The position numbers were made by a program, and so were the translations under genes. Source: Bifidobacterium leontopitheci (GTDB lineage: Bacteria > Actinomycetota > Actinomycetes > Actinomycetales > Bifidobacteriaceae). Taken from it: a stretch of 59,403 bases of DNA. The stretch is taken from contig NZ_WBVT01000017.1 of the NCBI RefSeq assembly GCF_009193355.1, forward strand, positions 1 to 59,403, written 5' to 3'. The notes beneath the pieces are model-generated. The model did no database searches. It had not been told where the DNA came from and saw only the letters and a program-made list of their open reading frames with translations. Positions 1 to 7,665 of this stretch are shown piece by piece. Numbering within the stretch: the first letter of the stretch is position 1; every line of letters starts with the position of its first letter.

Positions 1-125
1 GCCAGGCGATCCAGAACCTGGTGATCACGGGTTCGCTGATCACGATCGTCCCTCTGGTGATCGCGTTCCTGTGCCTGCAGAAGTACTGGCAGTCCGGCCT
101 CGCCGCCGGCGCCGTCAAAGAATGA
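1..125 (+). CDS. Sugar ABC transporter permease, C-terminal fragment (partial)
   Basis: Only the last 40 codons are present, read in the frame that starts at base 3, and they end at TGA 123-125. The peptide has a hydrophobic segment (GSLITIVPLVIAFLCLQKYW) followed by a short tail ending GAVKE. That is the usual end of MalG/LacG-type inner-membrane permeases of carbohydrate ABC importers (family knowledge). A GH42 beta-galactosidase and a LacI regulator follow directly. I therefore infer a galactoside or galacto-oligosaccharide uptake operon whose start lies to the left of the window. Confidence 0.75.
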   Translation, partial: QAIQNLVITGSLITIVPLVIAFLCLQKYWQSGLAAGAVKE

Positions 126-261
126 CGCAATGACACGACGGGCGGGGTGCGCCGAAATCCGGCCGGCGCCACAGCCGGCGCCACAGCCATCGCCACAGCC
201 GGCGGCCGTTCCGGATCGGCAGCCCGCCCGTCCACACCCATATCTTCAAGGAGAACATCCG

Positions 262-2526
262 ATGTCGCTGTCAACCACCAAGGCGCTGGGCCGTTCCGAC
301 TCCGCCATCCGTCGCCCGTTCCGCTGGCCGACGCTGCTGACCGATAACGGCGCAGGCCTCGCCTACGGCGGCGACTACAACCCCGACCAGTGGCCCGAAA
401 CAACCTGGGACGAGGACATCCGCCTCATGCGGCAGGCACACGTCAACACGGTCGCGCTCGGCATCTTCAGCTGGAGCCGCCTCGAGCCACGCGAAGGCGA
501 GTACGACTTCGACTGGCTCGACCGCATCATCGACAAGCTCGGCCGCGCCGGCATCGCCGTCGACCTCGCCTCCGCCACGGCGGCCGCACCCCTGTGGCTG
601 TACGAACGTCACCCCGAAGTGCTGCCCGTCGACCGCTACGGCCACGTCGTCAATCCGGGGTCGCGGCAGTCGTGGCGGCCCACCAGCCCCGTATTCCGCA
701 CGTATGCGCTGGAACTGTGCCGCCGCCTCGCCGAACGATACAAGGACCACCCGGCCGTCACCGCCTGGCATATGAACAACGAGTACGGCTGGAACAACCG
801 CAACGACTACTCCGACGACTCCCAGCGCGCGTTCCGCGAGTGGTGCCGCGCCAAGTACGGCACCATCGACGCGCTCAACGAGGCGTGGGGCACGGCGTTC
901 TGGTCGCAGCACGTCAACGACTTCGACGAGATCCTGCTGCCGCGGCACATGGGCGGCGACGCGATGGCCAACCCCTCGCAGCAGCTCGACTACGAACGCT
1001 TCGGCTCGGACGCGCTCAAGGAGTTCTACAAGGCCGAACGCGACGCCATCGCGCGCATCTGCCCCGACAAACCGTTCACCACGAACTTCATGGTCTCCAC
1101 CGACCAGTGCGCGATGGACTACGCCGACTGGAGCGACGAAGTCGACTTCGTCTCCAACGACCACTACTTCCACGAAGGCGAATCGCACCTGGACGAACTC
1201 GCCTGCTCCGACTCGCTGGTGTCCGGCTTCGCGCTCGGCCGGCCATGGTATCTCATGGAACACTCCACGTCGGCCGTGCAGTGGAAGCCGCTCAACGCGC
1301 GCAAACGGCACGGCGAGCTGATTCGCGACGCGCTCGCCCACGTGGCCATGGGCGCCGACGCCATCAACTTCTTCCAGTGGCGGCAGTCGCGATCCGGCGC
1401 CGAGGCGTTCCATTCGGCCATGCTGCCGCACGCGGGCGCCGGCACGCGCGTCTTCCGCGACGTGTGCGAGCTCGGCGGACTGCTCAAACGGCTGGGCGAG
1501 GCCGGACTGCAGGGCAGCCGCGTCGCCCCCTCGCGCACGGCAATCCTGTTCGACGCTGACAGCGAATGGGCGACTCGTTGCCAGACGCTGCCGAGCATGA
1601 AACTCAGCCACTGGCATGACGTGCGCGACTGGTACCGCGCGTTCCTGGACGTCGCCGACCGCGCCGACGTGGTGCCGTTGCGCGCCGACTGGAGCGGTTA
1701 CGACACCATCGTGCTGCCGACCGTGCTGGTACTGTCCGCTGCCGACGTGCGGCGCCTCGCCGACTTCGTGCGCGGCGGCGGCACGGCGATCGTCGGATAC
1801 GCGACCGGACTCGTGGACGAACGGTTCCACGTCGGTCTGGGCGGCTACCCGGGTGCGGGCGACGGTCTGCTGCGCGACGTGCTCGGCGTGCGCGGCGAGG
1901 AGTTCAACATCATCGGCGACGAGGGGGAGGACGGCTGCGACGGGTGCGGCTGTGGTGGTGATGGTGTGACGGCTGTCGGCGACCCGGCGACGGTCGGCCT
2001 GTCCAACGGCGCCGTCTGCCGGCTGTGGGCGAACGTCGTCGACGAGGTCGCGCCCGACGCGGCCGTGCTGGCGCGGTACGAGGGCGACACGGCCACCGAA
2101 TGGGAACTGGACGGCACGCCGGCGATCGTGCGGCACGACTACGGCGACGGCACGGCGTACTTCGTCGGCTGCGACTTCGACCGCGGCGACATCGCGCGCT
2201 TCCTGCGCGACGTCGGCTATGGCCGCGGTCGCGGTCGCGCTGATTGCGCGGACGGTTGGGCGGATGAGCCGTCCGGCCAATCGGACGCCCGCATCCTGCA
2301 CGTGACGCGCGAGACGGACGGGCGGCGGTTCGACTTCTACATCAACCGCGCCCACGACGATACGGTCGTGCGCGAGCCGGCCGGTGAGACGCTGATCGCC
2401 TACCGCTGTGACACTGGCGTGGCTGACGGGGCTGGCGTGGCCGATGCGGCTGGTGCGGCCTGCAGGGCGGTCACATTGCACCGCAACGGCGTGCTCGTCA
2501 CCACAACCGCATCCCGGACGCAGTGA
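262..2526 (+). CDS. Beta-galactosidase, glycoside hydrolase family 42
   Basis: This cytoplasmic retaining beta-galactosidase would hydrolyse terminal beta-galactosides brought in by the upstream ABC importer. The 754-residue product has no signal peptide. It begins with a (beta/alpha)8 barrel typical of GH42 (GGDYNPDQWP, then ALGIFSWSRLEP). The expected acid/base glutamate is E174 in NNEYGW and the expected nucleophile is E333 in LMEHSTSAVQWKP, followed by the trimerisation and C-terminal domains. I chose the ATG at 262 because AAGGAG lies 7-13 bases upstream and the GH42 fold starts soon after; an in-frame ATG at 130 would add a Pro/Gln-rich stretch. The protein is longer than the usual ~690 residues. 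The excess sits in two low-complexity Gly/Asp/Cys-rich inserts (around residues 550-575 and 655-680). It lies 136 bases after the permease and is probably co-transcribed with it. Confidence 0.93.
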   Translation: MSLSTTKALGRSDSAIRRPFRWPTLLTDNGAGLAYGGDYNPDQWPETTWDEDIRLMRQAHVNTVALGIFSWSRLEPREGEYDFDWLDRIIDKLGRAGIAVDLASATAAAPLWLYERHPEVLPVDRYGHVVNPGSRQSWRPTSPVFRTYALELCRRLAERYKDHPAVTAWHMNNEYGWNNRNDYSDDSQRAFREWCRAKYGTIDALNEAWGTAFWSQHVNDFDEILLPRHMGGDAMANPSQQLDYERFGSDALKEFYKAERDAIARICPDKPFTTNFMVSTDQCAMDYADWSDEVDFVSNDHYFHEGESHLDELACSDSLVSGFALGRPWYLMEHSTSAVQWKPLNARKRHGELIRDALAHVAMGADAINFFQWRQSRSGAEAFHSAMLPHAGAGTRVFRDVCELGGLLKRLGEAGLQGSRVAPSRTAILFDADSEWATRCQTLPSMKLSHWHDVRDWYRAFLDVADRADVVPLRADWSGYDTIVLPTVLVLSAADVRRLADFVRGGGTAIVGYATGLVDERFHVGLGGYPGAGDGLLRDVLGVRGEEFNIIGDEGEDGCDGCGCGGDGVTAVGDPATVGLSNGAVCRLWANVVDEVAPDAAVLARYEGDTATEWELDGTPAIVRHDYGDGTAYFVGCDFDRGDIARFLRDVGYGRGRGRADCADGWADEPSGQSDARILHVTRETDGRRFDFYINRAHDDTVVREPAGETLIAYRCDTGVADGAGVADAAGAACRAVTLHRNGVLVTTTASRTQ

Positions 2527-2541
2527 CCCCGGCTCGCCTGC

Positions 2542-2786
2542 AAGTACGGTCGGTCATGTTTTCTCAACCGACCGTACTCGGGTGATTCGTTTCGGGTACG
2601 GTTCGTTGTGAATTATTGACGAACCGTACTCGGACGGGTTTGTTCGGGTACGTTCGGTCGTGTTTTTTCAACGGATCGTACTTGTAGGGTTCGTTCGGGT
2701 ACGTTCGGTTGTGTTTTTCTGACCGACCGTACTCGTAGGGTCTGTTTGAGTACGGTCGGTTGAGAATTGTGAACGGACCGTACTCG
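2542..2786. repeat. Tandem array of five phased hairpins (array 1)
   Basis: Five imperfect inverted repeats stand head to tail, starting at 2542, 2594, 2646, 2697 and 2748, so the period is 51-52 bases. Each has a left arm like GTACGGTCGGT, a T-rich loop of about 12-14 bases on the plus strand and a right arm like ACCGACCGTACTCG. Spacers of 12-13 bases separate them. The array fills the gap between the beta-galactosidase stop and the LacI start. It could act as a terminator or mRNA stabiliser for the upstream operon. The same repeat occurs inverted, with A-rich loops, at 15665-16147. Confidence 0.9.
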
Positions 2787-2840
2787 GGAACATCAACGGC
2801 GATGGTTACGATGGGGAGGATTCCCAAGCAGCGAGGTGAC

Positions 2841-4013
2841 ATGATGGCCAAGACCGACGAGCGAGATGCAGGCAAGCGCAGCCCGGCTCACGGCACTTCA
2901 GTATCGTCGGCAACAGTATCGTCGGCTTCGTCGTCGGCAGTATCATCGGCATCATCAGTAACGTCGTCGGCAAGCCCACGCCGGCGCGTCACCCTGCGCG
3001 ACGTCGCCGAGGAAGCCGGCGTATCGCTGAAAACCGCGTCGAACGTGATCAACGGCAACGGCCGTATGAGCAAGGCGACGCGAGCCAAGGTCGAAGCGGT
3101 CATCAAACGCACCGGCTACCGGGTCAACGTGGCCGCGCGTAACCTCAACCGCGACCGCACCGGATTCATCACCCTCGCCGTGCCCACGCTCACCGCGCCG
3201 TACCTGGCGGAGCTCGCGAACCGCGTGATCGACGCGGCCCGGCAGCGCGGCTACCTTGTTTATGTCACCACGTACGCGGAGGGTTCGGCGAAAGGCGCGC
3301 GGGCGCTGCTGCGCAGCTTCAACTCGACGGTCTCGGACGGCATGATCCTGTCGATGAGCGAGGTAGAGGACATCTCCCCGGAGGATCTGGACGTCGACTT
3401 TCCGCTCGTGGTGGTCGGCGCGCGCACCACGTGGGGCAAAGCCGATCACGTCACGCCCAACGACGTTCAGGCGGCGCGCGCGGCTGCCGGATACCTGTTC
3501 GACCGGGGCGTGCGCTCGCTGGCCGTGATCGGCGGCCGCGGCGAGTACGACGAGGATCGACTGCTCGGCGCGACGGAGGGCAACGCGCAGCTGCGCCTGC
3601 GCGGCATCATCGAAGAGTGCCGGCGGCGCGGGGCGACGTTGGACGCGCGGCTCGTCGGCAACGTCGAGCAGGAGTGGACGATCGGCGCGGGGGCGCACGC
3701 CACGCAGGAGCTGATCGACCGGGGGATCGCGTTCGACGGCGTGATCGGGCTGAACGACCAGCTGGCCATCGGCGCGTTGACGGTCATGCGCGCGAACGGC
3801 ATCGAGATTCCGCGGCAGGTGCAGGTGATCGGCTTCGACAACATCGAGGAGGCCCAGTACCTGCAGATTCCGCTCACCACGATGGATTCGCGGCTGGAAT
3901 GGACCGCGCCGACCGCGGTGGACCGCATTCTCGGGCGCATCCGCGGCGAGATCGTCAAGCCGGAGCTGCTCATGACCGACTGCGGCGTCATCGTGCGCGA
4001 CAGCACACGCTAA
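2841..4013 (+). CDS. LacI-family transcriptional regulator
   Basis: This is a DNA-binding repressor of the LacI/GalR family and probably controls the preceding galactoside operon. After a low-complexity Ser/Val/Ala N-terminus (about 45 residues, encoded by repeats of a GTATCGTCGGCA-like unit), the helix-turn-helix reads VTLRDVAEEAGVSLKTASNV, followed by the hinge helix. A periplasmic-binding-protein-like sensor domain then spans about residues 100-385. It contains typical family phrases (GYLFDRGVRSLAVIGG, GVIGLNDQLAIGAL, VIGFDN). The start is uncertain: ATGs at 2841 and 2844 are preceded by GAGGTGAC, while in-frame ATGs at 2802 and 2811 are possible. I prefer 2841, giving 390 residues. The long N-terminal extension before the DNA-binding domain is unusual for the family. 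Confidence 0.9.
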   Translation: MMAKTDERDAGKRSPAHGTSVSSATVSSASSSAVSSASSVTSSASPRRRVTLRDVAEEAGVSLKTASNVINGNGRMSKATRAKVEAVIKRTGYRVNVAARNLNRDRTGFITLAVPTLTAPYLAELANRVIDAARQRGYLVYVTTYAEGSAKGARALLRSFNSTVSDGMILSMSEVEDISPEDLDVDFPLVVVGARTTWGKADHVTPNDVQAARAAAGYLFDRGVRSLAVIGGRGEYDEDRLLGATEGNAQLRLRGIIEECRRRGATLDARLVGNVEQEWTIGAGAHATQELIDRGIAFDGVIGLNDQLAIGALTVMRANGIEIPRQVQVIGFDNIEEAQYLQIPLTTMDSRLEWTAPTAVDRILGRIRGEIVKPELLMTDCGVIVRDSTR

Positions 4014-4236
4014 GAGCGGGCTGGCATGGGTGCCGTTGCCGCGGTTTGCGGGATGTGACGTTGCCGGGGATTGCGCTCAGGCTCCCAAGGAGCGTATGGT
4101 GAGGCGACCGCCCCCTGTTCTCTGCTTCGAGACGGGAGACGCGGTGATGTCGTCGCGGTGATTGCCGTCTGGCTTGTTTTCCCTGAATAGTCTGAGCGCG
4201 ATTCCTCATCAGTCGGCGCGACACGCCAGAAGTGGA

Positions 4237-4312
4237 TGCACGCTCGAAAGATACGATTCGTGGAATCGCCGGTTTTCCGCTGTTCCTGTATGACCTATCT
4301 TTCGAGCGTGCA
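4237..4312. terminator. Inverted repeat between convergent genes, likely bidirectional terminator
   Basis: TGCACGCTCGAAAGATA (4237-4253) pairs perfectly with TATCTTTCGAGCGTGCA (4296-4312), giving a 17-base stem with a 42-base loop. It lies between the converging ends of the LacI gene and trmD. There is no run of T on either side, so termination activity is inferred from position and stem strength. The rest of the 370-base gap shows no gene. Confidence 0.5.
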
Positions 4313-4383
4313 ACCATCCTGGGCGTGTCGCGCGGGTGATGAGGCCGATACGGTGGTTCGGACGATCGCCGGTCTGTCCGCAC

Positions 4384-5400
4384 TCACCCCAATCGGCGCG
4401 GATGCTCGCCGGAGACCTCCCAGCCCAAGGCCATCAGCGTCTTGCGGTCGGCCTTGTCGAGCCGACGGCAGTCCAGCTTCGCGATGAGGTCCGGTCGGAT
4501 CCGGTCCGTACGCTCCAGCGCCTCATCGCGGCGGAACCGGTCGACCTTGCCGTGGTCGCCGGACAGCAGCACGTCCGGCACGCCCACGCCGCGCCACACG
4601 GCCGGCTTCGTGTACTGCCGATGCTCGAGCAGCGCGTTCTCGCCCGTGTACGACTCCTCGACGATCGAATCGGCGTTGCCCATGAACCCGGGCAGCAGCC
4701 GCGTGATCGCCTCCAGCATCACCGAAACCGCGACTTCGCCGCCATTGAGCACATAGTCGCCGATCGAATATTCACGCACGTCCACGCCCTGCGCCCGGTA
4801 ATAGGGCGGGATGCGCGCGTCATACCCCTCGTACCGCCCGCAGCCGAACACCAGCCGGCCCGCGTGGCTGAGCTCGGTGGCGTCGCGCTGGGTGAACAGC
4901 GGCGCCGACGGGTTCGGGAAGATGAGCACGGTGCCGGGAGCGGCCGCAGGTTGCGCGTCGGCTTCCGATTGCGGCATGGCCTGCGTGTCATCGTCCGTCG
5001 CATCTGACGGCTGCGCATGTATTCCGTCCACGGCTGTCGGCTGCTCGGAGCGGTCAATACGAACCTCGCTTGCGTCCGCCGCCGGCTGTTCGTCGGTCGG
5101 CTGGTCATCGACGCCGGCCGAATCGGCCGCGGCATCCTCGGACGCGTCGCAGGCACCCATCTCGACCGGCTCCAATCCGAGCAGCTCGTCGAGGCATTCC
5201 GCCCATACGGCGGGTTTCATCACCATGCCGGCCCCACCGCCGACAGGGGTGTCGTCCACCGAATGATGCACGTCATGCGTCCAGTCGCGCAGGTTGTGCG
5301 CGGCGACTGAGACGATGCCCTTCTCCTGCGCCTTGCCGAACAGGCTGAGGTTCAGCACGTCGAAATATTCCGGGAACACGGACACGATATCGATCTTCAT
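4384..5400 (-). CDS. trmD: tRNA (guanine-N1-)-methyltransferase with an acidic insertion
   Basis: TrmD transfers a methyl group from S-adenosylmethionine to N1 of G37 in tRNAs and so prevents +1 frameshifting. The 338-residue product starts MKIDIVSVFPEYF and carries the trefoil-knot cofactor site (VFGCGRYEGYDARI, then SIGDYVLNGGE) and a C-terminal helical domain with GDHGKVDRFRRDEALERT. The start is the ATG at 5398-5400. No Shine-Dalgarno is seen, but TAGGCT lies exactly 7 bases upstream, consistent with a leaderless mRNA. About 80 residues rich in Asp, Glu, Ala and Ser are inserted after GGGAGMVMKPAVW and before TVLIFPNPSAP, where most family members have a short loop. In many bacteria trmD sits directly beside rimM; here rimM is almost 9 kb away, although on the same strand. 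Confidence 0.95.
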   Translation of the reverse strand: MKIDIVSVFPEYFDVLNLSLFGKAQEKGIVSVAAHNLRDWTHDVHHSVDDTPVGGGAGMVMKPAVWAECLDELLGLEPVEMGACDASEDAAADSAGVDDQPTDEQPAADASEVRIDRSEQPTAVDGIHAQPSDATDDDTQAMPQSEADAQPAAAPGTVLIFPNPSAPLFTQRDATELSHAGRLVFGCGRYEGYDARIPPYYRAQGVDVREYSIGDYVLNGGEVAVSVMLEAITRLLPGFMGNADSIVEESYTGENALLEHRQYTKPAVWRGVGVPDVLLSGDHGKVDRFRRDEALERTDRIRPDLIAKLDCRRLDKADRKTLMALGWEVSGEHPRRLG

Positions 5401-5407
5401 GCCCACC

Positions 5408-5413
5408 AGCCTA
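5408..5413 (-). promoter_or_regulatory. Candidate -10 element for leaderless trmD
   Basis: On the minus strand the hexamer TAGGCT ends 7 bases before the trmD ATG. The same hexamer at the same distance precedes coaD, and TACCCT at the same distance precedes cysS. No convincing -35 is visible. The role is inferred. Confidence 0.35.
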
Positions 5414-5526
5414 CCGAACCGGTCAGAAAGCAGCACCAGGACGGCTAAAACCATGCATATGGTTCATGTTCGTATGGTCGATGCGCGGTTGCAGCCCCTG
5501 CTCAGGCCTTCAACCAGCACCGTGCT

Positions 5527-5656
5527 CGAGATGTGGGTGTTTTGTTGTCGTCAATGCAACAGGAACCGCATCGCGGAATGGCCATTTTCCAACGATTCTG
5601 TGATTCGCGACAGCGTGTTTGCGGTGATATTCGCCAAACAAAACACCCACATCTCG
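5527..5656. mobile_element. MITE-like inverted-repeat element, family B, copy 1 (130 bp)
   Basis: Perfect 20-base terminal inverted repeats (CGAGATGTGGGTGTTTTGTT and its complement) bound a 130-base non-coding element. A second copy of exactly the same length lies at 32917-33046 in the opposite core orientation. The inside holds GGCCATTTTCCAACGATT, which also appears in the family A elements. No transposase gene is present, so mobility would have to be supplied in trans. The remainder of the gap between trmD and the transporter (5401-5709) shows nothing else. Confidence 0.75.
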
Positions 5657-5709
5657 GCAAGAAGGCGAAAAGTCACATCTCCAGCGCATCTCAATCACCC
5701 CTTCACCCG

Positions 5710-6471
5710 TCAATAGCGCATGTTGATGCCGTGCTTGCGCCCGTACCTCAGAATCAGCGTGAATAGCACATACCCGAGCGCCAGATACACGACGACCTGC
5801 ACGGCCAACGCCAGCCATTCAACCAACGACACCGGCCGTCCGAGAATGTAGTCGCGCGCCATCTGCGTGCCCAGCGTGATCGGCAGGCAGCGGCCGATCC
5901 ATGCGAGAGGCGTGGGCAGTGAGGCCAGCGGCACAATCACTCCCGAAAGGAACATCATCGCGTAGCCGAGCATGTCGGCGAACGATGCGGTTTTCGTGTA
6001 CACCACGGTCACGCCGGCCAGCACCATGGTGAAGCCGAACAGCGCGACCAGCGTCAGCAGCGCGACGGGGACCGCACCAAGGCTCATGCCCATCGGCACG
6101 TGCAGCAACGCGAACAAGAGCAGGATGAACGCCGTGTCCACGACGGTCGACACGACAACCCAGGTGAGCGCCTTGACGGTGATCTGCGTGAGCAGCGAGG
6201 TCGGCCGCAGCATGAGCTGCGTGAACGTGCCGTCCTGTTTGTCGCTGGAGATGGACACGCTGGATTCAGAGATCAGCGTCGACGAGGTGGTCCACAGCAG
6301 GAAGCCAATCCAGTATGAGGGGTCGGTGCGCGCCTCGCTCGACAGCGCCAGCATGGCGATGACGATGCCGGAGACGATGAGACTGGAGATGTAGCCGCTC
6401 ACGTACCGGCTCACCTCGGCGAGATACCGCCGTATTTCGGCGGCGAACAGCAATGGGATCCGTGTCATCAT
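5710..6471 (-). CDS. ABC-2 type transporter permease
   Basis: This is an integral membrane subunit of an ABC-2 exporter (253 residues). It has about six hydrophobic segments, including SSLIVSGIVIAMLALS, ALLTLVALFGFTMVLAGVTV and LALAVQVVVYLALGYVLFTL. The chosen ATG (6469-6471, followed by a second ATG) has GAAAGAGG upstream, and the protein then begins TRIPLLFAAEIRRYL, an amphipathic start common in the family. The ATPase gene ends 10 bases upstream, so the two form a minimal exporter operon. The substrate is not predictable. The phrase SVSISSDKQDGTFTQLMLRP resembles ABC-2 permeases that work with NatA-like ATPases. Confidence 0.85.
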   Translation of the reverse strand: MMTRIPLLFAAEIRRYLAEVSRYVSGYISSLIVSGIVIAMLALSSEARTDPSYWIGFLLWTTSSTLISESSVSISSDKQDGTFTQLMLRPTSLLTQITVKALTWVVVSTVVDTAFILLLFALLHVPMGMSLGAVPVALLTLVALFGFTMVLAGVTVVYTKTASFADMLGYAMMFLSGVIVPLASLPTPLAWIGRCLPITLGTQMARDYILGRPVSLVEWLALAVQVVVYLALGYVLFTLILRYGRKHGINMRY

Positions 6472-6481
6472 CGTGCCTCTT

Positions 6482-7309
6482 TCACTCGTTGTCTTCGTCA
6501 TCTTCGTCATCGTCATCCCCCGTATCCGCATCGAAGATGCGCAGCAGTATCGTCTCCAGCGGCTCCGGCCCGCCGCCCTGCGAATGGTCGGCGATGAACC
6601 GGTCATACGGCCCGGACCATAGCGCGTGGCCGTGTTCGATGAGCAGCACGTCGTCGGCCAGCTGCTCGATCACCTCCGACTGGTGCGAGGCGAGCAGCAC
6701 GGCGGTGCCCTCGTCTGCCAGCTGCCGCACGGTGCGCATGAAGTCACGCTTGGAGACCACATCCAGTCCGAGCGTCGGCTCGTCAAGGATCAGCACCTGC
6801 GGCCGGGGGATCATGGCGGTGACCAGCGCAAGCTTCTGTTGGGTGCCGCGTGACCAGTCGCCGACCCGCTTGCCCATGTGCCGTTCCAATCCGAGCAGGC
6901 GGATCATCGGCAGACAGCGTTCGCGCGTTCGCCTGCGGCTCAGCCCGTACAGTGCGCCCTGATAGTAGAGGTTCTCCCAGCCGGGCAGGAACATGTAGGT
7001 CAGGGCGCTGTCCTCCAACACGCAGGACAGATGATTGTACAGTTTCGGTCCCAACGTGCGGATGGGTGCGCCTTGGAACAGCACGTCGCCGGCGTCGGGC
7101 TCCAGCAGTCCGCATGCGGTGTGCAGCAGCGTCGACTTGCCGGCGCCGTTCGGCCCGAGCACGCCGACGATGCGGCCTGCCGGCACGGTGAGGCTGACCG
7201 ACATGAGTGCGTGGACGTCACCGTAGGATTTGGATACGGATGATATGGACAATTGCGCGGCGTGCGGCGCAGCGTTCGACACGTTGCGCGTCGACGACAT
7301 GACCGTCAT
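6482..7309 (-). CDS. ABC transporter ATP-binding protein
   Basis: This is the nucleotide-binding subunit of the exporter encoded with the following permease. It shows Walker A GPNGAGKST, a signature motif with an atypical start (DWSRGTQQKLAL in place of LSGGQ), Walker B VLILDEPTLGLD and the H-loop LLASHQ. The start at 7307-7309 is chosen because AGAAGGAACC lies just upstream; an in-frame extension would add an unconserved, basic stretch. The product has 275 residues and ends in a strongly acidic tail (DADTGDDDDEDDEDNE), unusual for such ATPases and of unknown purpose. Confidence 0.9.
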   Translation of the reverse strand: MTVMSSTRNVSNAAPHAAQLSISSVSKSYGDVHALMSVSLTVPAGRIVGVLGPNGAGKSTLLHTACGLLEPDAGDVLFQGAPIRTLGPKLYNHLSCVLEDSALTYMFLPGWENLYYQGALYGLSRRRTRERCLPMIRLLGLERHMGKRVGDWSRGTQQKLALVTAMIPRPQVLILDEPTLGLDVVSKRDFMRTVRQLADEGTAVLLASHQSEVIEQLADDVLLIEHGHALWSGPYDRFIADHSQGGGPEPLETILLRIFDADTGDDDDEDDEDNE

Positions 7310-7454
7310 GGTTCCTTCTTTCGTCACCTGCGCCGCCGCCGAACCCAACCGCGATACGACACGCGACGCGATACTATGACAATGGCAGGCGATCTGACCC
7401 GGCAACCCGCCCGGCGTCCTGCCCATGACCCGCCTCTTGTTATACCCCCGCCGA

Positions 7455-7485
7455 TTGATAACACCCTATATCAAATGCGTATAAC
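7455..7485 (+). promoter_or_regulatory. Candidate promoter of the oligopeptide ABC operon
   Basis: TTGATA (7455-7460) and GTATAA (7479-7484) are separated by 18 bases and resemble a sigma-70 promoter. They lie about 180 bases before the binding-protein ATG, leaving a long untranslated leader. The divergent gap 7310-7665 otherwise holds only the ribosome-binding site AGAGGAAAG at 7651-7659 and no recognisable gene. Confidence 0.35.
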
Positions 7486-7665
7486 GGGCCCCACATGTGA
7501 GCGCGACCAATGGTGTAGTGTTCTGAACTCGGAAGGGAAAGCGGCAGTCTTAGGAACTTTTCCTGAAATTATCGCGTACAGCAGAAAAATCACTGTGGTA
7601 TCCGAGCGTCATGTCAGGATACGGCAGAGACCAAAGGAAAGACAGAAAGCAGAGGAAAGCGGAAT

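Noticed and set aside
2542..2786. CRISPR array
   Set aside because: The period is regular, but the repeated part is a hairpin that varies between units, the spacers are short and similar, and no cas gene is near.
4384..5400. trmD as a frameshifted or fused gene because of its length
   Set aside because: The frame is continuous and both halves of the knot domain are intact; the extra length is one low-complexity insertion.
5527..5656. Family B element as a small RNA gene or riboswitch
   Set aside because: It occurs in two copies of identical length with inverted ends at unrelated genes and orientations, which fits a MITE better than a cis-regulatory RNA.
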